Source: Halomonas almeriensis (GTDB lineage Bacteria > Pseudomonadota > Gammaproteobacteria > Pseudomonadales > Halomonadaceae). From it: DNA of 64,000 bases. The translations under genes and the position numbers were made by a program. The notes under the pieces are model-generated. The model did no database searches. It was not told the DNA's origin and was given only the letters and a program-made list of their open reading frames with translations. How positions within the stretch are numbered: position 1 is the first letter of the stretch; each line of letters starts with the position of its first letter. Location: NCBI RefSeq assembly GCF_030409235.1, contig NZ_JAUFPO010000006.1:186001-250000 (forward strand). Reading direction: 5' to 3'. This document shows, piece by piece, positions 33,101 through 41,102 of the stretch.

Positions 33101-33584
33101 TCTTGTCGGGGACCGTCAGCTCGGACATGGCTTCCTTGAGCTGGGCGCGCTCATCGCCCTCGATGCGCCGCGAAATACCGCCGGCCCGCGGGTTGTTGGG
33201 CATCAGTACCAGGAAGCGTCCGGCCAGGCTGATGAAGGTGGTCAGGGCAGCGCCCTTGTTGCCACGCTCTTCCTTGTCGACCTGGACAATGACTTCCTGG
33301 CCTTCCTTGAGGACTTCCTTGATGCTGGGCCGGCCCGAAGGCTCTTTGACGAAATACTCGCGGGAGATTTCCTTGAGCGGCAAAAAGCCGTGGCGGTCGG
33401 CACCGAAATCAACAAAGGCCGCTTCCAGAGAGGGTTCGACCCGGGTGATCTTGCCACGATAGATGTTGGCTTTTTTCTGTTCCCGGGCACCGGATTCGAT
33501 GTCCAGGTCGTAAAGGCGTTGTCCATCGACCAGAGCGACCCGCAACTCCTCGGGCTGGGTCGCATTGATGAGCATCCGTTTCAT
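30150..33584 (-). CDS. rne: Ribonuclease E
   Basis: 1144-residue endonuclease that initiates mRNA decay and rRNA/tRNA processing. The catalytic half starts [22 protein letters not shown] (minus-strand ATG at 33584), contains an S1 domain ([20 protein letters not shown]), the DNase I-like catalytic region [10 protein letters not shown] and the Zn-link CPRC. The non-catalytic half has an amphipathic membrane anchor ([13 protein letters not shown]), Arg/Gly/Gln/Asn-rich RNA-binding segments, a huge EPKAEAKP-type repeat, and ends in [10 protein letters not shown], similar to PNPase-binding tails of related RNase E proteins. An in-frame TTG four codons upstream is rejected by homology. Autoregulation through the long leader is likely. 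Confidence 0.97.
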   Translation of the reverse strand: MKRMLINATQPEELRVALVDGQRLYDLDIESGAREQKKANIYRGKITRVEPSLEAAFVDFGADRHGFLPLKEISREYFVKEPSGRPSIKEVLKEGQEVIVQVDKEERGNKGAALTTFISLAGRFLVLMPNNPRAGGISRRIEGDERAQLKEAMSELTVPDKMGLIVRTAGIGRSSEELQWDLDYLVQVWESITGEATKRPAPFLIYRESNVIIRAMRDYLRPDIGEVLIDSEKVHEEALTFIRQVMPSYQQKIKRYADEVPLFSRFQIESQIETAYEREVKLPSGGSIVIDHTEALVSIDINSARATRGSDIEETALQTNLEASDEIARQLRLRDIGGLVVIDFIDMSPARNQREVENRVRDALKIDRARVQIGRISRFGLMEMSRQRLRPSLGETSGVVCPRCDGQGTIRDVRSISLSIMRLIEEEAMKERSAQIRAILPVPVATYLLNEKRGMLADIEQRQQVRVVLLPHPDMDTPHYDVQRLRDDHVDDEGGVQSSFELSMDTEVGREPEAAFGKPVKRDEAAVTTVEHNEPAPASLQQDNASQPAATAKPEAAPVTTTTPATQRSGVVGRLIKGFTRLINGEADSRTSTGTSGTGGTTDQQPQARDSGNQRQNQGSQGSSNQNRQRNRRGSSSGRGGSSRQDSHQENRGNNATQGDDSKADQQSRNQRGNRGGRQEDNRGKSGAASKTSDKRDGKTDNSKTDNSKSDGRNSSGKNQGKASDNRAKPDNKGQSNKPQEGQAKSGDSRKSKAEAKPSAEASTAGSKRDDNKQPASGGSDKPKRTRNNPRQRSRQHALNPKAEAEQKRLQEEAAQQDASSEPKAEAKPEPKAEAKPEPKAEAKPEPKAEAKSEPKAGAKSEPKAEAKPEPKAETQSEPKAEAKSEPKAETKSEPKAEAKPEPKAEAQSEPKAEAKPEPKAEAKPEPKAEAKSEPKAETKSEPKAEAEPKAEAQSEPKAEAEPKAEAQSEPKAEAKPEPKAEAKPEPKAEAKPEPTAEAKPEPKAEAKPEPKAEAKPELKAEAKAEPKAEAKPEPKAEVKSEPKAEAKPETKPETKAEAKAEPKPEPKAEAKAEAKSEPKAETKPTSEAPTSTASDKAADKTPAQAGSEATPAASRKRRRRAHNDPRELRKREQDAKRQEGGAG
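30340..31125 (-). repeat. In-frame repeat array coding for EPKAEAKP-type units in RNase E
   Basis: About 30 copies of a mostly 24-bp unit encoding E-P-K-A-E-A-K-P or variants (KS, QS, TK in place of AK/P), in the region just before the C-terminal tail. Copies are near identical at DNA level, so length variation by recombination or slippage is expected. The repeats also keep the opposite strand open, producing a spurious Ser/Ala/Gly-rich reading frame. Confidence 0.9.
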
Positions 33585-34249
33585 GGTGTCTCGCAATATG
33601 GACGCGCCGGTGGGCGCCCGGACAGCCCCGTCAACCTGATGGCCTGAGGCATCGAGTCAGGCGTTGCGACATGGCGGGCGGGCAGAGGCCACGGTGCCGT
33701 CATGCAGACCGTGCTTGTGCCGGCTTCCCCGTATCGAAACCCTGCTCCCTCGTGACGACCATCAAGCCTTCGGACTTCCATGCATCGACGAAGGCGAACC
33801 GCTGGGTGCTGCGTGCTTGTGCTCAGCGCATGTCGCGGATGCGGTACTGCGCCCGGTCGTGGCCCTGGCGTTTAGGGCTTGTTGCCACGACATGATCATG
33901 TTGAGTACTCGGCGGAGGCAGGACGTGTCTCGGCGGGTCGTCGCCCATCCGGTCCTTGCGGTCACCGCCAACACCTGGCATTCATCGATTCGCCAACGCC
34001 GGCCTCCGGCACGATGTTGTACGTATCCCGTGCTGATCTGTCGCGTCATGTCGAGCGTATCTCGAGGTGGGTCGCGACAGGGCGGGCGTGGCGTTGTATC
34101 GCTTGGTTGCGTATCACTTACTGCGGCGGCGGGACCCCGGATTGTCGAGAGTCGTCGCGGCCCGATCTTTTCACTCCGGCCGGCGTGTGAGTCGTGCAGG
34201 CGCTTTGCCGGGTTGAATTTAACCTCAGTCAGTCAACCCACTAGAGTGC
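33585..34249 (-). promoter_or_regulatory. Long rne 5' leader (no gene seen)
   Basis: About 665 nt between the predicted rne promoter and the rne start. Frames open on either strand here lack codon bias and recognisable motifs. Long leaders that mediate RNase E autoregulation are known in E. coli (about 360 nt with a regulatory hairpin). The role here is inferred from length and position only. Confidence 0.55.
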
Positions 34250-34255
34250 ATTGGC

Positions 34256-34284
34256 AATATAACAGCAATGGAAGTGTCCGGCAA
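34256..34284 (-). promoter_or_regulatory. Predicted rne promoter
   Basis: On the minus strand: TTGCCG (34284-34279), 17-bp spacer, TATATT (34261-34256), in the only AT-rich part of the rne-rluC gap. It is back-to-back with a TTGACG at 34285-34290 on the plus strand, which could belong to an rluC promoter with the -10 TAGAAT at 34311-34316, although that spacing (20 bp) is long. Confidence 0.55.
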
Positions 34285-34351
34285 TTGACGCAGGAAGGGC
34301 CTGACTGCGGTAGAATCCTCCGCATTGCAGTTTCCAGTGGAGTGAGCCGGG

Positions 34352-35299
34352 ATGGCCGAAGGCCGCGAAGTACAGTGGGTGGAAGTGACCGAGGGCCAGG
34401 CCGGTCAGCGCGTCGACAATTTCCTGATGACGCGTCTCAAGGGGGCGCCACGTTCCCTTGTCTATCGCATCGTTCGCAAGGGGGAGGTGCGGGTCAACAA
34501 GAAACGTGTCAAGGCCGACTCGCGACTATGCGTAGGCGATGTGGTGCGCATCCCACCTCTCAAGCTGGCACCCCGGGAAGCGGTGCGCGAGGTCAGCGAC
34601 AATCTGCGCAATCTGCTGGCCGGCAGTGTGCTGCTGGAAGGGCGCGACTGGATGGTGATCAACAAGCCGTCAGGGCTCGCCGTGCATGGGGGGAGTGGCG
34701 TCAAGATCGGTCTGATCGAGGCCCTGCGCCAGGTGCGTGAAGATCTGGACTTCCTCGAGCTGGTGCACCGCCTGGATCGTGATACCTCCGGCTGTCTGCT
34801 GCTCGCCAAGTCACGCGAGGCCTTGCTCACCCTCAATACCTCGCTCAAGCAGCATCAGATGAGCAAGCAGTATCTGGCGCTGGTGGCCGGTCGCTGGCCG
34901 GTGCGTCGCGACTTTGTGAGTGCCCGGCTGGATCGTTTCGATGCCGGCAATGGCGAGCGGCGTGTGCGCGTCGATGCCAACGGCAAGGTGGCCCGTACGC
35001 GCTTCGCGGTGCGTGAGGCCTTTGCCGGCGCGACCCTGATGGAGGCCGAGCCGGTCACCGGGCGCACCCACCAGATTCGTGTGCACGCCGCCCATGCCGC
35101 CCACCCCCTGCTCGGGGATGATAAATACGGCTCCCGCCAGGGGCAGCACCTGGCGCGTCAGTGGGGGCTTTCGCGCCTGTTTCTGCATGCCTCGTCGCTG
35201 ACCTTCGCGGAGCCCACCAGCGGCAAGCCGGTGAAAATTCGCGCGCCCCTCGACGACACCCTGGAAGCGGTGCTCCACCAGGCTCGCCGGACGAAGTGA
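34352..35299 (+). CDS. rluC: 23S rRNA pseudouridine synthase RluC
   Basis: 315-residue RluA-family pseudouridine synthase with an N-terminal S4 RNA-binding domain (QRVDNFLMTRLKGAPRSLVYRIVRKGEVRVN). The catalytic Asp lies in VHRLDRDTSGCLLLAKS; EPVTGRTHQIRVHAAH and GDDKYG follow, all family motifs. Divergent placement from rne is the rule in gammaproteobacteria and supports RluC (E. coli positions 955, 2504 and 2580) rather than RluD. The stop is 38 bp before the HAD phosphatase gene. Confidence 0.95.
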   Translation: MAEGREVQWVEVTEGQAGQRVDNFLMTRLKGAPRSLVYRIVRKGEVRVNKKRVKADSRLCVGDVVRIPPLKLAPREAVREVSDNLRNLLAGSVLLEGRDWMVINKPSGLAVHGGSGVKIGLIEALRQVREDLDFLELVHRLDRDTSGCLLLAKSREALLTLNTSLKQHQMSKQYLALVAGRWPVRRDFVSARLDRFDAGNGERRVRVDANGKVARTRFAVREAFAGATLMEAEPVTGRTHQIRVHAAHAAHPLLGDDKYGSRQGQHLARQWGLSRLFLHASSLTFAEPTSGKPVKIRAPLDDTLEAVLHQARRTK

Positions 35300-35336
35300 A
35301 GCCGACTCACGAGTCGTCAACAAGCAGAGAGACACG

Positions 35337-35987
35337 ATGCGTTACCGACTGATCATCTTTGACTGGGATGGCACCCTGATGGATTCGCTGGGGCACATCG
35401 TCGCCTGCATGCAGGCGGCGAGCCGCGATGTGGGCTGGGGAGAGCTGACCGCCGACCAGGTCCGCGACATCATCGGTCTGGGGTTGCCCGAGGCCATTGC
35501 CCAGATGTGTCCCGGCATCGGCGATGACCAGGCCGAGGCACTCAAGCAGCGATATGCTCACTACTTCGTCGCCGGCGACCCGTCGCCGATGGCGTTCTAT
35601 CCCGGCGTCACGCAAGGCTTGCAGCAGTTGCAGTCGACGCAAGAGCTGCGTCTGGCCGTGGCCACCGGCAAGAGCCGTCGAGGCCTGGACCGGGTGTTCC
35701 GCCAGAGCGGCTGCGGTGACTGGTTTCATGCCAGTCGAACCGCCGATGAAACGCGCTCCAAGCCGCATCCACAGATGCTCGAGGAGTTGCTCGAAACCCT
35801 CGATGTGCCGATCGACGAAGCCGTGATGATCGGTGACAGTGTCTACGACATGGAAATGGCCCGTGCCCTGGGCATGGACCGTTTGGCCGTGTCCTATGGC
35901 GTGCATGACGCCGATCGTCTGGCCGCCAGTCGGCCGGTGATGACGGCGGATAGCTTTCCCGAGCTCCTGCATTGGCTGAGAGCCTGA
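35337..35987 (+). CDS. HAD-superfamily phosphatase (Gph/phosphoglycolate phosphatase-like)
   Basis: 216-residue HAD hydrolase. Motif I is FDWDGTLMDS with Asp9 and Asp11 as nucleophile and acid/base; the cap domain follows; motif II is VATGKSRRGL, motif III the Lys in RSKPHPQML, and motif IV GDSVYDMEMA. It resembles the phosphoglycolate-phosphatase/YjjG-like class, but the substrate cannot be read from sequence. In pseudomonads a similar gene also lies between rluC and an S49 peptidase, suggesting a conserved rluC-hydrolase-sppA transcription unit. Confidence 0.92.
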   Translation: MRYRLIIFDWDGTLMDSLGHIVACMQAASRDVGWGELTADQVRDIIGLGLPEAIAQMCPGIGDDQAEALKQRYAHYFVAGDPSPMAFYPGVTQGLQQLQSTQELRLAVATGKSRRGLDRVFRQSGCGDWFHASRTADETRSKPHPQMLEELLETLDVPIDEAVMIGDSVYDMEMARALGMDRLAVSYGVHDADRLAASRPVMTADSFPELLHWLRA

Positions 35988-36011
35988 ACCTGTCCTGGAG
36001 ACCCGATTCCG

Positions 36012-37112
36012 ATGAGTGAGCGAGACGACGACTGGACTGACGGGCCGGAACTGTCGGCAGAGGAGGCGCGTCGCCGCCGCGAGGCGCGTGCCCGAGGTGC
36101 CGAGGAGCCGCCGGCGGGCAGTGCCGCGGCGCCTGCCGACGGAAGCCACGAGGTCCTGGCCGAACGCCGCCGGCTGGGCGAACAGGCCATGCTGGACCGC
36201 TGGATCGCCGAGGTGCTCGCCGAACAGCGCCGCAGCCGGCGCTGGAAGCTGTTCTTTCGTTTTGTCTTCGTGGCCTTGATCGTGGCTTCCCTGACAATTA
36301 CCTCGCTTGGCCTGTTCATGGCGCAGGACATGGGGCAGGCCAAGGGGCCGCACCTCGGGGTGGTCTCTGTCGAGGGCGTCATCGACCGTGAATCGCCGGC
36401 CAGTGCCGCCCGAGTGATCGAGGGCGTTCGACGCGCCTGGGAAGCCCCCTGGGCCAGGGCCGTGGCACTGCATATCGACAGCCCGGGAGGCAGCCCGGTC
36501 CAGTCCCAGCGTATCTTCGATGAGTTGATGCGTCTGCGTGACAGCGGTGACAAGCCGATCATCGCCGTGGTCGGGGATATCGGCGCCAGCGGTGCCTACT
36601 ATATTGCCGCCGCGGCAGATGACATCGTCGCCGCACCCGCCAGTCTGGTCGGTTCCATCGGGGTGATTCATGCCGGCTTCGGCTTCGAACAGGCCATCGA
36701 ACGGCTGGGCGTCGAGCGGCGCGTCTTCGCGGCGGGCGAGAACAAGGCCTTTCTGGATCCCTTCTCGGCCGTCGAACCGGATCAAAGGGCGTTCTGGCAG
36801 GACGTGCTGACCACCACTCACCAGCAGTTCATCGAGGACGTCAAGGCCGGTCGCGGTGACCGCCTCAGCGATGATGAACGCCTGTTCAGCGGTCTGATCT
36901 GGACCGGAGAGCAAGGCGTCGAACTGGGTCTGGTGGACCGGCTCGGCAGCCTGGATGGAGAAGCCCGGCGCCTGCTGGACGAGACGCGCCTGAGGAACTA
37001 TACCCCGCGCCTCGACCCCTTCGAGCGCCTCTCGCGCCGCTTCGGCAATGTCATGGCCTCGGTGCTCGGCCTCTCGGGCACTGAAGCGCCGGTGAGGTAT
37101 CAACTGCGCTGA
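36012..37112 (+). CDS. sppA: S49-family signal peptide peptidase (SppA-like)
   Basis: 366-residue membrane serine protease of the single-domain SppA type, which degrades cleaved signal peptides. A charged cytoplasmic N terminus (about 75 residues, Arg/Glu rich) is followed by one transmembrane helix (residues about 81-104) and a ClpP-like domain. The nucleophile Ser193 is in DIGASGAYYIAAAADD and the likely general base Lys245 in GENKAFLDP; SPGGSP at 158-162 is the oxyanion region. It is not the double-length E. coli SppA. The end adjoins a GAAG-rich repeat shared with another convergent junction. Confidence 0.92.
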   Translation: MSERDDDWTDGPELSAEEARRRREARARGAEEPPAGSAAAPADGSHEVLAERRRLGEQAMLDRWIAEVLAEQRRSRRWKLFFRFVFVALIVASLTITSLGLFMAQDMGQAKGPHLGVVSVEGVIDRESPASAARVIEGVRRAWEAPWARAVALHIDSPGGSPVQSQRIFDELMRLRDSGDKPIIAVVGDIGASGAYYIAAAADDIVAAPASLVGSIGVIHAGFGFEQAIERLGVERRVFAAGENKAFLDPFSAVEPDQRAFWQDVLTTTHQQFIEDVKAGRGDRLSDDERLFSGLIWTGEQGVELGLVDRLGSLDGEARRLLDETRLRNYTPRLDPFERLSRRFGNVMASVLGLSGTEAPVRYQLR

Positions 37113-37245
37113 AGTAGTAAGAGGTAAGAAGGAAGAGGGAAGAAGCCAGGTTAAGCCCGTGGCAAGACAGGTTTTTCCCACTTCCAGGCGCGGAGCGCCG
37201 CTCTTCATTCTTTCAGCGGCGTAGCCGCGTTCTTCCTTCTTTGGG
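37113..37245. repeat. GAAG-rich palindromic intergenic repeat between sppA and maf
   Basis: Fills the whole gap between two convergent genes. The left part is purine-rich (AAGAAGGAAGAGGGAAGAA); the right part is its approximate complement (TTCTTCCTTCTT). Between them are two small GC hairpins, GGCGC-GGA-GCGCC and GCGGC-GTA-GCCGC. The same arrangement recurs at 53451-53583. Together the arms could form one large stem-loop acting as a bidirectional terminator. Confidence 0.7.
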
Positions 37246-37827
37246 TTAGCCCAGCGGATCCTCCCCGGCGTCTCTGAGCCATTGACACAGGCGGATCAGC
37301 GGCAGGCCGATCAGGGTGTTGGGGTCGTCGCCTTCCAGGCGTTCGAACAGGGTGATGCCGAGGCCTTCCATGCGGAAGCTGCCGGCGCTGTCCAGCGGGC
37401 GTTCGCGTTCGACATAGCGCGCGACTTCGCGTGTTTCGAGCCGGCGAAAGTGTACGTCATAGCGTTCATGGCATACCCGGTGGCTGCCTTGGCGTGTATC
37501 GATCATCGCCAGTCCGGTCAGGAAGGCCACACGCTGCCCGGAAAAGGCGGCGAGTTGAGCACAGGCGGCGTTTTCATCGGCGGGCTTGCCGAGTGTCTGG
37601 CCATCGAACACCGCGACCTGGTCGGAGCCGATAATCAGGTGTTGCGGCCAGTCATCGGCCAGGCGCTGTGCCTTGGCCAGGGCCAGGCGGTGCACCAGAC
37701 TCTGCGGTGACTCGCCCGGGCGCGGGGTCTCGTCGATATCCGGGCTGGCCCAGGCATAGGGCAGGTCCAGGCGGTCGAGCAACTGGCGGCGAAAGCGGGA
37801 TCCGGAGGCGAGTACCAATCGTGACAT
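37246..37827 (-). CDS. yceF: Maf family nucleotide pyrophosphatase (YceF type)
   Basis: 193-residue Maf/HAM1-fold pyrophosphatase; the YceF subfamily hydrolyses m7GTP and related modified nucleotides. The N terminus MSRLVLASGSRFRRQLLDRL, the following RPGESPQSLVHRLALAKA, GSDQVAVFDGQTLGKP and the terminal DPNTLIGLPLIRL are Maf hallmarks. An in-frame codon 12 residues further back is open but the family starts at MSRLVLAS. It is divergent from yceD-rpmF-plsX, as in E. coli, which supports YceF over YhdE. Confidence 0.94.
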   Translation of the reverse strand: MSRLVLASGSRFRRQLLDRLDLPYAWASPDIDETPRPGESPQSLVHRLALAKAQRLADDWPQHLIIGSDQVAVFDGQTLGKPADENAACAQLAAFSGQRVAFLTGLAMIDTRQGSHRVCHERYDVHFRRLETREVARYVERERPLDSAGSFRMEGLGITLFERLEGDDPNTLIGLPLIRLCQWLRDAGEDPLG

Positions 37828-37891
37828 GCAGACTCCAGTCGATTCAGAGGGCAGGGCGGGCATGGCATTCTAACCCGAGAGCACGGTGGCT

Positions 37892-37920
37892 TTGACAGGG
37901 GGAGGGGGAGTGCCTATCAT
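37892..37920 (+). promoter_or_regulatory. Strong sigma-70 promoter for yceD-rpmF-plsX
   Basis: Consensus TTGACA (37892-37897), 17-bp spacer, TATCAT (37915-37920). The expected transcription start (about 37926-37928) is only 2-4 nt before the yceD ATG at 37930, and there is no Shine-Dalgarno sequence, so the mRNA may be leaderless. Confidence 0.8.
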
Positions 37921-37929
37921 TGCGCGCCT

Positions 37930-38457
37930 ATGTTGATCTCACCACTACCTATACGGGTCGAGCCCTACAAGCTTGCGGCCCACGGCGAACGCCTCGCAGG
38001 CCTGGTATCGCTCGCGGACATGCCCAGGCTGACCGAAGCCGTCGGCCAGCAGAGCGGCGATGCGCAGGTGTGGCTGGATTTCACCATTGATGCCCAGGGG
38101 CGACGGGGTATCGAGGGACATCTCGAGGCCGAGCTGCAGTTGCCGTGTCGACGCTGCCTGTCGCCCATGGCAAGCGTGGTCGAGAGTGACTTTCTGCTGG
38201 GGCTGGTCACCAGTGATGCGCTGGCGGCCAACCTGCCGAGCACCCACGAGCCGGTGCTGGTGGAAAACGAACAGCTGAACCTGCTGGGTGTTGTCGAGGA
38301 TGAGCTGATCCTCAGTCTGCCCCAGGTGGTTTACCACGACGAGGCCGATTGCCAGGTCTCGCGCGACCAGCTGAGCAGCGGGGCAGGAGATGTCGAGGCA
38401 GCGACTCCCGCCGAGAGCCCCTTCGACGTGCTCAAGCACCTCAAGGGCAAACACTGA
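37930..38457 (+). CDS. yceD: YceD family protein (DUF177), 23S rRNA accumulation protein
   Basis: 175-residue DUF177 protein; YceD is needed for normal 23S rRNA levels in several bacteria and is nearly always upstream of rpmF. The central region with LEAELQLPCRRCLSPMASVVESDF and the acidic segment ending in LLGVVEDELILSLPQVVYHDEADC match the family, and it ends FDVLKHLKGKH. The start ATG gives MLISPLPIRVEPYKLAAHGE, which aligns with related YceD proteins, so the near absence of a leader is probably real. Confidence 0.93.
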   Translation: MLISPLPIRVEPYKLAAHGERLAGLVSLADMPRLTEAVGQQSGDAQVWLDFTIDAQGRRGIEGHLEAELQLPCRRCLSPMASVVESDFLLGLVTSDALAANLPSTHEPVLVENEQLNLLGVVEDELILSLPQVVYHDEADCQVSRDQLSSGAGDVEAATPAESPFDVLKHLKGKH

Positions 38458-38489
38458 TTATTCACTGATTCACTCTGGAGTGATATCTC

Positions 38490-38660
38490 ATGGCAGTTCA
38501 ACAGAACCGCAAGACCCGTTCCAAGCGCGGCATGCGTCGTAGCCACGACGCCCTGGAAGGCAAGGCGCTGTCCCAGGACAAAGAAACCGGCGCGACCCAC
38601 CTGCGTCACCATGTGGCGCCGGACGGCTACTACCGTGGTCGCAAGGTCGTGGACGCGTAA
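38490..38660 (+). CDS. rpmF: 50S ribosomal protein L32
   Basis: 56-residue ribosomal protein starting [20 protein letters not shown], the universal L32 N terminus, and ending YRGRKVVDA. It is too short for many gene finders but unambiguous. A TGGAG lies about 10 nt upstream of the ATG. Position between yceD and plsX is the conserved rpmF location. It lacks the CxxC pair of zinc-binding L32 variants, like other proteobacterial forms. Confidence 0.97.
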   Translation: MAVQQNRKTRSKRGMRRSHDALEGKALSQDKETGATHLRHHVAPDGYYRGRKVVDA

Positions 38661-38695
38661 CCACGCCGGCCCGGTCGTGATGGTGGCGCACTGAG

Positions 38696-39733
38696 ATGCG
38701 CATTGCCGTTGATGCCATGGGCGGGGACCTCGGTCCGCGTGCCGCGGTAGCCGGCGCCGCAAGTGCCGTCACGGCCGACTCCGATCTCACCATTCTGCTG
38801 TATGGCCCCGCCGCTCAGCTTAAAGATGAGATCTCGCGGCTGCCGCGGCCTCTAGCCGCGGCATCGTCGTCTTTACGCCTCATGGATACGCCACGCGTCG
38901 TCACCCAGGATCAGCCCCCGGCCCAGGTCCTGCGCGATGCCCAGGACACCAGCATGGCTGGCATGCTGGCGTGTCTGGCAAACGGCGAAGCCCAGGCGGG
39001 GGTCAGTGCCGGCAATACCGGCGCGCTCATGGCGCTGGCGCGCCGCGCTCTGGGCATGGTGGCAGGTATGTCACGCCCGGCCATCAGTACTGCCATCCCC
39101 ACGCGTCGTGAAGGGCGCTGTTACCTTCTCGACCTGGGGGCGAACGTGGATGTCGATGCCCCGCGTTTGAGAGACTTTGCCCTGATGGGCGAGGTGATGG
39201 CTCGGCGCATTGATGCGCTGGACCGCCCTCGTGTCGGGCTGCTCAATTTGGGCGTCGAGGGCACCAAGGGCACCGCCAGCGTACAGCTTGCCCATGAGCT
39301 GCTCGAGCAGGAGACCTCACTGAACTATCTGGGATTCGTCGAGGGAGATGCGATCTTCTCCGGCGACGTCGATGTGGTGGTCTGTGACGGCTTCGTCGGC
39401 AATGCCGTGTTGAAGGCCAGCGAGGGGCTCGCCCGGATGTTGGTCAGGCGTGTTCAGGCCACGTTCGAGGCTCATTGGTCGAGTCGGCTGGTGGGTTGGC
39501 TGGCCCGTCCGGCGCTGGCCAGGCTGCGTGGTGAGCTGGACCCGGTACGCTACAATGGGGCCAGCCTTATGGGTCTGAATGGTATCGTCGTCAAGAGCCA
39601 CGGCAGTGCCGATGCGGCAGGCTTTGATTTTGCCGTGGCGCGGGCGGCGCGTGAGGTTGCGCACGATCTGCCGGGCTGCCTGGCCGAGGAGCTTGGCAGG
39701 CGCAGGCCGATCGGCGAGACACCGAGGCGCTAG
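38696..39733 (+). CDS. plsX: Phosphate acyltransferase PlsX
   Basis: 345-residue enzyme making acyl-phosphate from acyl-ACP for phospholipid synthesis. The N terminus [14 protein letters not shown], then [32 protein letters not shown] and [12 protein letters not shown] are PlsX signatures. The stop codon TAG is also the first three bases of the inverted repeat of a 166-bp MITE-like element, so the insertion sits exactly at the gene end. fabD follows; fabH, present here in E. coli, is absent. Confidence 0.96.
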   Translation: MRIAVDAMGGDLGPRAAVAGAASAVTADSDLTILLYGPAAQLKDEISRLPRPLAAASSSLRLMDTPRVVTQDQPPAQVLRDAQDTSMAGMLACLANGEAQAGVSAGNTGALMALARRALGMVAGMSRPAISTAIPTRREGRCYLLDLGANVDVDAPRLRDFALMGEVMARRIDALDRPRVGLLNLGVEGTKGTASVQLAHELLEQETSLNYLGFVEGDAIFSGDVDVVVCDGFVGNAVLKASEGLARMLVRRVQATFEAHWSSRLVGWLARPALARLRGELDPVRYNGASLMGLNGIVVKSHGSADAAGFDFAVARAAREVAHDLPGCLAEELGRRRPIGETPRR

Positions 39734-39896
39734 GAGCCTGTCGGATTTGACCGATCGTCGCGAGAATCACGGATTTCGAGACAAGTTTATCGATCTGATG
39801 AGGCGAATAGCCCGCTATTTAACGAATCAGATCGAATGAAATTGGCCGAAAGCCCGGGTTCCGTAGCAAATCAGCGTTAAGTCCGACAGGCTCCTA
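39731..39896. mobile_element. MITE-like element (166 bp) between plsX and fabD
   Basis: Perfect 15-bp terminal inverted repeats TAGGAGCCTGTCGGA (39731-39745) and its complement (39882-39896), extending imperfectly to about 22 bp. An internal 10-bp inverted repeat TCGATCTGAT (39790-39799) pairs with 39826-39835 around a nested AATAG/CTATT stem. There is no transposase. The outer TA pairs could be a TA target duplication, typical of IS630/mariner-type elements, but the parent family is not identified. Confidence 0.8.
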
Positions 39897-40100
39897 GGAA
39901 ATGCAAGAGCCGGTATTGGGTCAGTCGGCCGTCGGAGGCGTTTAGGCATCGTCGGCCGAAGGCATTTTCCTTCAATTTTGAACCCGGGTCGGCGTCTCTT
40001 GTCCTGCGTCATCAGGCAGGCGTCGAGGGGCGCAGGATATCCGTCGCGTCACAGCACCAAGGTGCGGCGAAGCCAGTCAACAAGAGCAAAGGTGATCGAC
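39897..40100 (+). other. Non-coding remainder of the plsX-fabD gap
   Basis: 204 bp after the MITE-like element. The frame of fabD is open through it but has no FabD similarity. Partial inverted repeats (GTCGGCCG near 39926 and 39948) are present; no clear promoter or terminator was found. Confidence 0.5.
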
Positions 40101-41072
40101 ATGACTCAACCCCTTGCCCTCATCTTCCCCGGGCAGGGCTCCCAGCAGATAGGTATGCTTCGAGAGCTGGCCGAGCGCTACAGTGTCGTCGGAACGACCT
40201 TCGAGGAGGCGTCCGATGCACTGGGCTATGACCTCTGGCAGGTGGTTCAGGAAGGCCCAGCCGAGGATCTGAACGCAACGGCCTGCACGCAACCGGCGCT
40301 GCTGACGGCGAGCGTATCGATCTGGCGGGTCTGGCAGGAGCTCGAAGGCCCTCGTCCTGCCGCCATGGCCGGTCACAGCCTGGGGGAATACAGTGCCATG
40401 GTCTGCGCCGGTGCTCTGCCGTTTGCCGAGGGCGTGCGTCTGGTGAAGCTGCGTGGTGAGGCCATGCAGGCAGCTGTGCCGGTGGGTCAGGGGGCCATGG
40501 CCGCGGTGCTCGGGCTGGATGATGAGGCGGTCGAAGCCGCTTGCGCCAGGGCGGCCGAAGGCGACGTGGTGTCGGCGGTCAACTATAATGCGCCGGGTCA
40601 GGTGGTCATCGCCGGCAGCCAGGCCGCCGTCGACCGCGCCGTGACCGCCTGCCAGGAGGCGGGTGCCAAGCGGGCCATGCCGTTGCCGGTGTCCGTGCCA
40701 TCGCATTGTGAACTGATGCGTCCGGCAGCCGAGCGTCTGTCCGCGGCCATGAATGATATCGAGCTGCGTTCACCGCGCTATACCGTCGTCCAGAATGTCG
40801 ACGCCAAAGCGCACGCCGATGTGGAAACGCTGCGCACGCGCCTGATCGAGCAGCTCTATCAGCCGGTGCGCTGGACCTCCTGCATCGAGACCCTGTCCGG
40901 GATGGGAGCCAATGTCTTCATCGAGTGCGGGCCCGGCAAGGTCCTCACCGGCTTGAACAAACGCATTGCACGAGGCAGCAAGGGACTGGCGGTCAACGAC
41001 CCTGACAGCCTTGCTGCCGCTCTGGATCTGGCCCGCGAAGCGGTGGACCAGTCAACGTCGGCCAACGGCTGA
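40101..41072 (+). CDS. fabD: Malonyl-CoA:ACP transacylase FabD
   Basis: 323-residue acyltransferase loading malonyl groups onto ACP. The N terminus LALIFPGQGSQQIGML, the nucleophile Ser93 in AGHSLGEYSA, the carboxylate-binding Arg in VKLRGEAMQ and the catalytic His in VPSHCELM are visible. Near the C terminus FIECGPGKVLTGLNKRI is diagnostic. AGGTGA 8 nt upstream supports ATG 40101; the frame is open 41 codons upstream without similarity. It leads fabD-fabG-acpP-fabF. Confidence 0.97.
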   Translation: MTQPLALIFPGQGSQQIGMLRELAERYSVVGTTFEEASDALGYDLWQVVQEGPAEDLNATACTQPALLTASVSIWRVWQELEGPRPAAMAGHSLGEYSAMVCAGALPFAEGVRLVKLRGEAMQAAVPVGQGAMAAVLGLDDEAVEAACARAAEGDVVSAVNYNAPGQVVIAGSQAAVDRAVTACQEAGAKRAMPLPVSVPSHCELMRPAAERLSAAMNDIELRSPRYTVVQNVDAKAHADVETLRTRLIEQLYQPVRWTSCIETLSGMGANVFIECGPGKVLTGLNKRIARGSKGLAVNDPDSLAAALDLAREAVDQSTSANG

Positions 41073-41102
41073 CTTCTTTGCCGCTAGAGAATGGAAGAGC
41101 GC

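Noticed and set aside
33664-34740. 358-codon plus-strand frame from the rne leader into rluC
   Set aside because: Overlaps rluC in another frame, lacks codon bias and motifs, and covers the predicted rne promoter.
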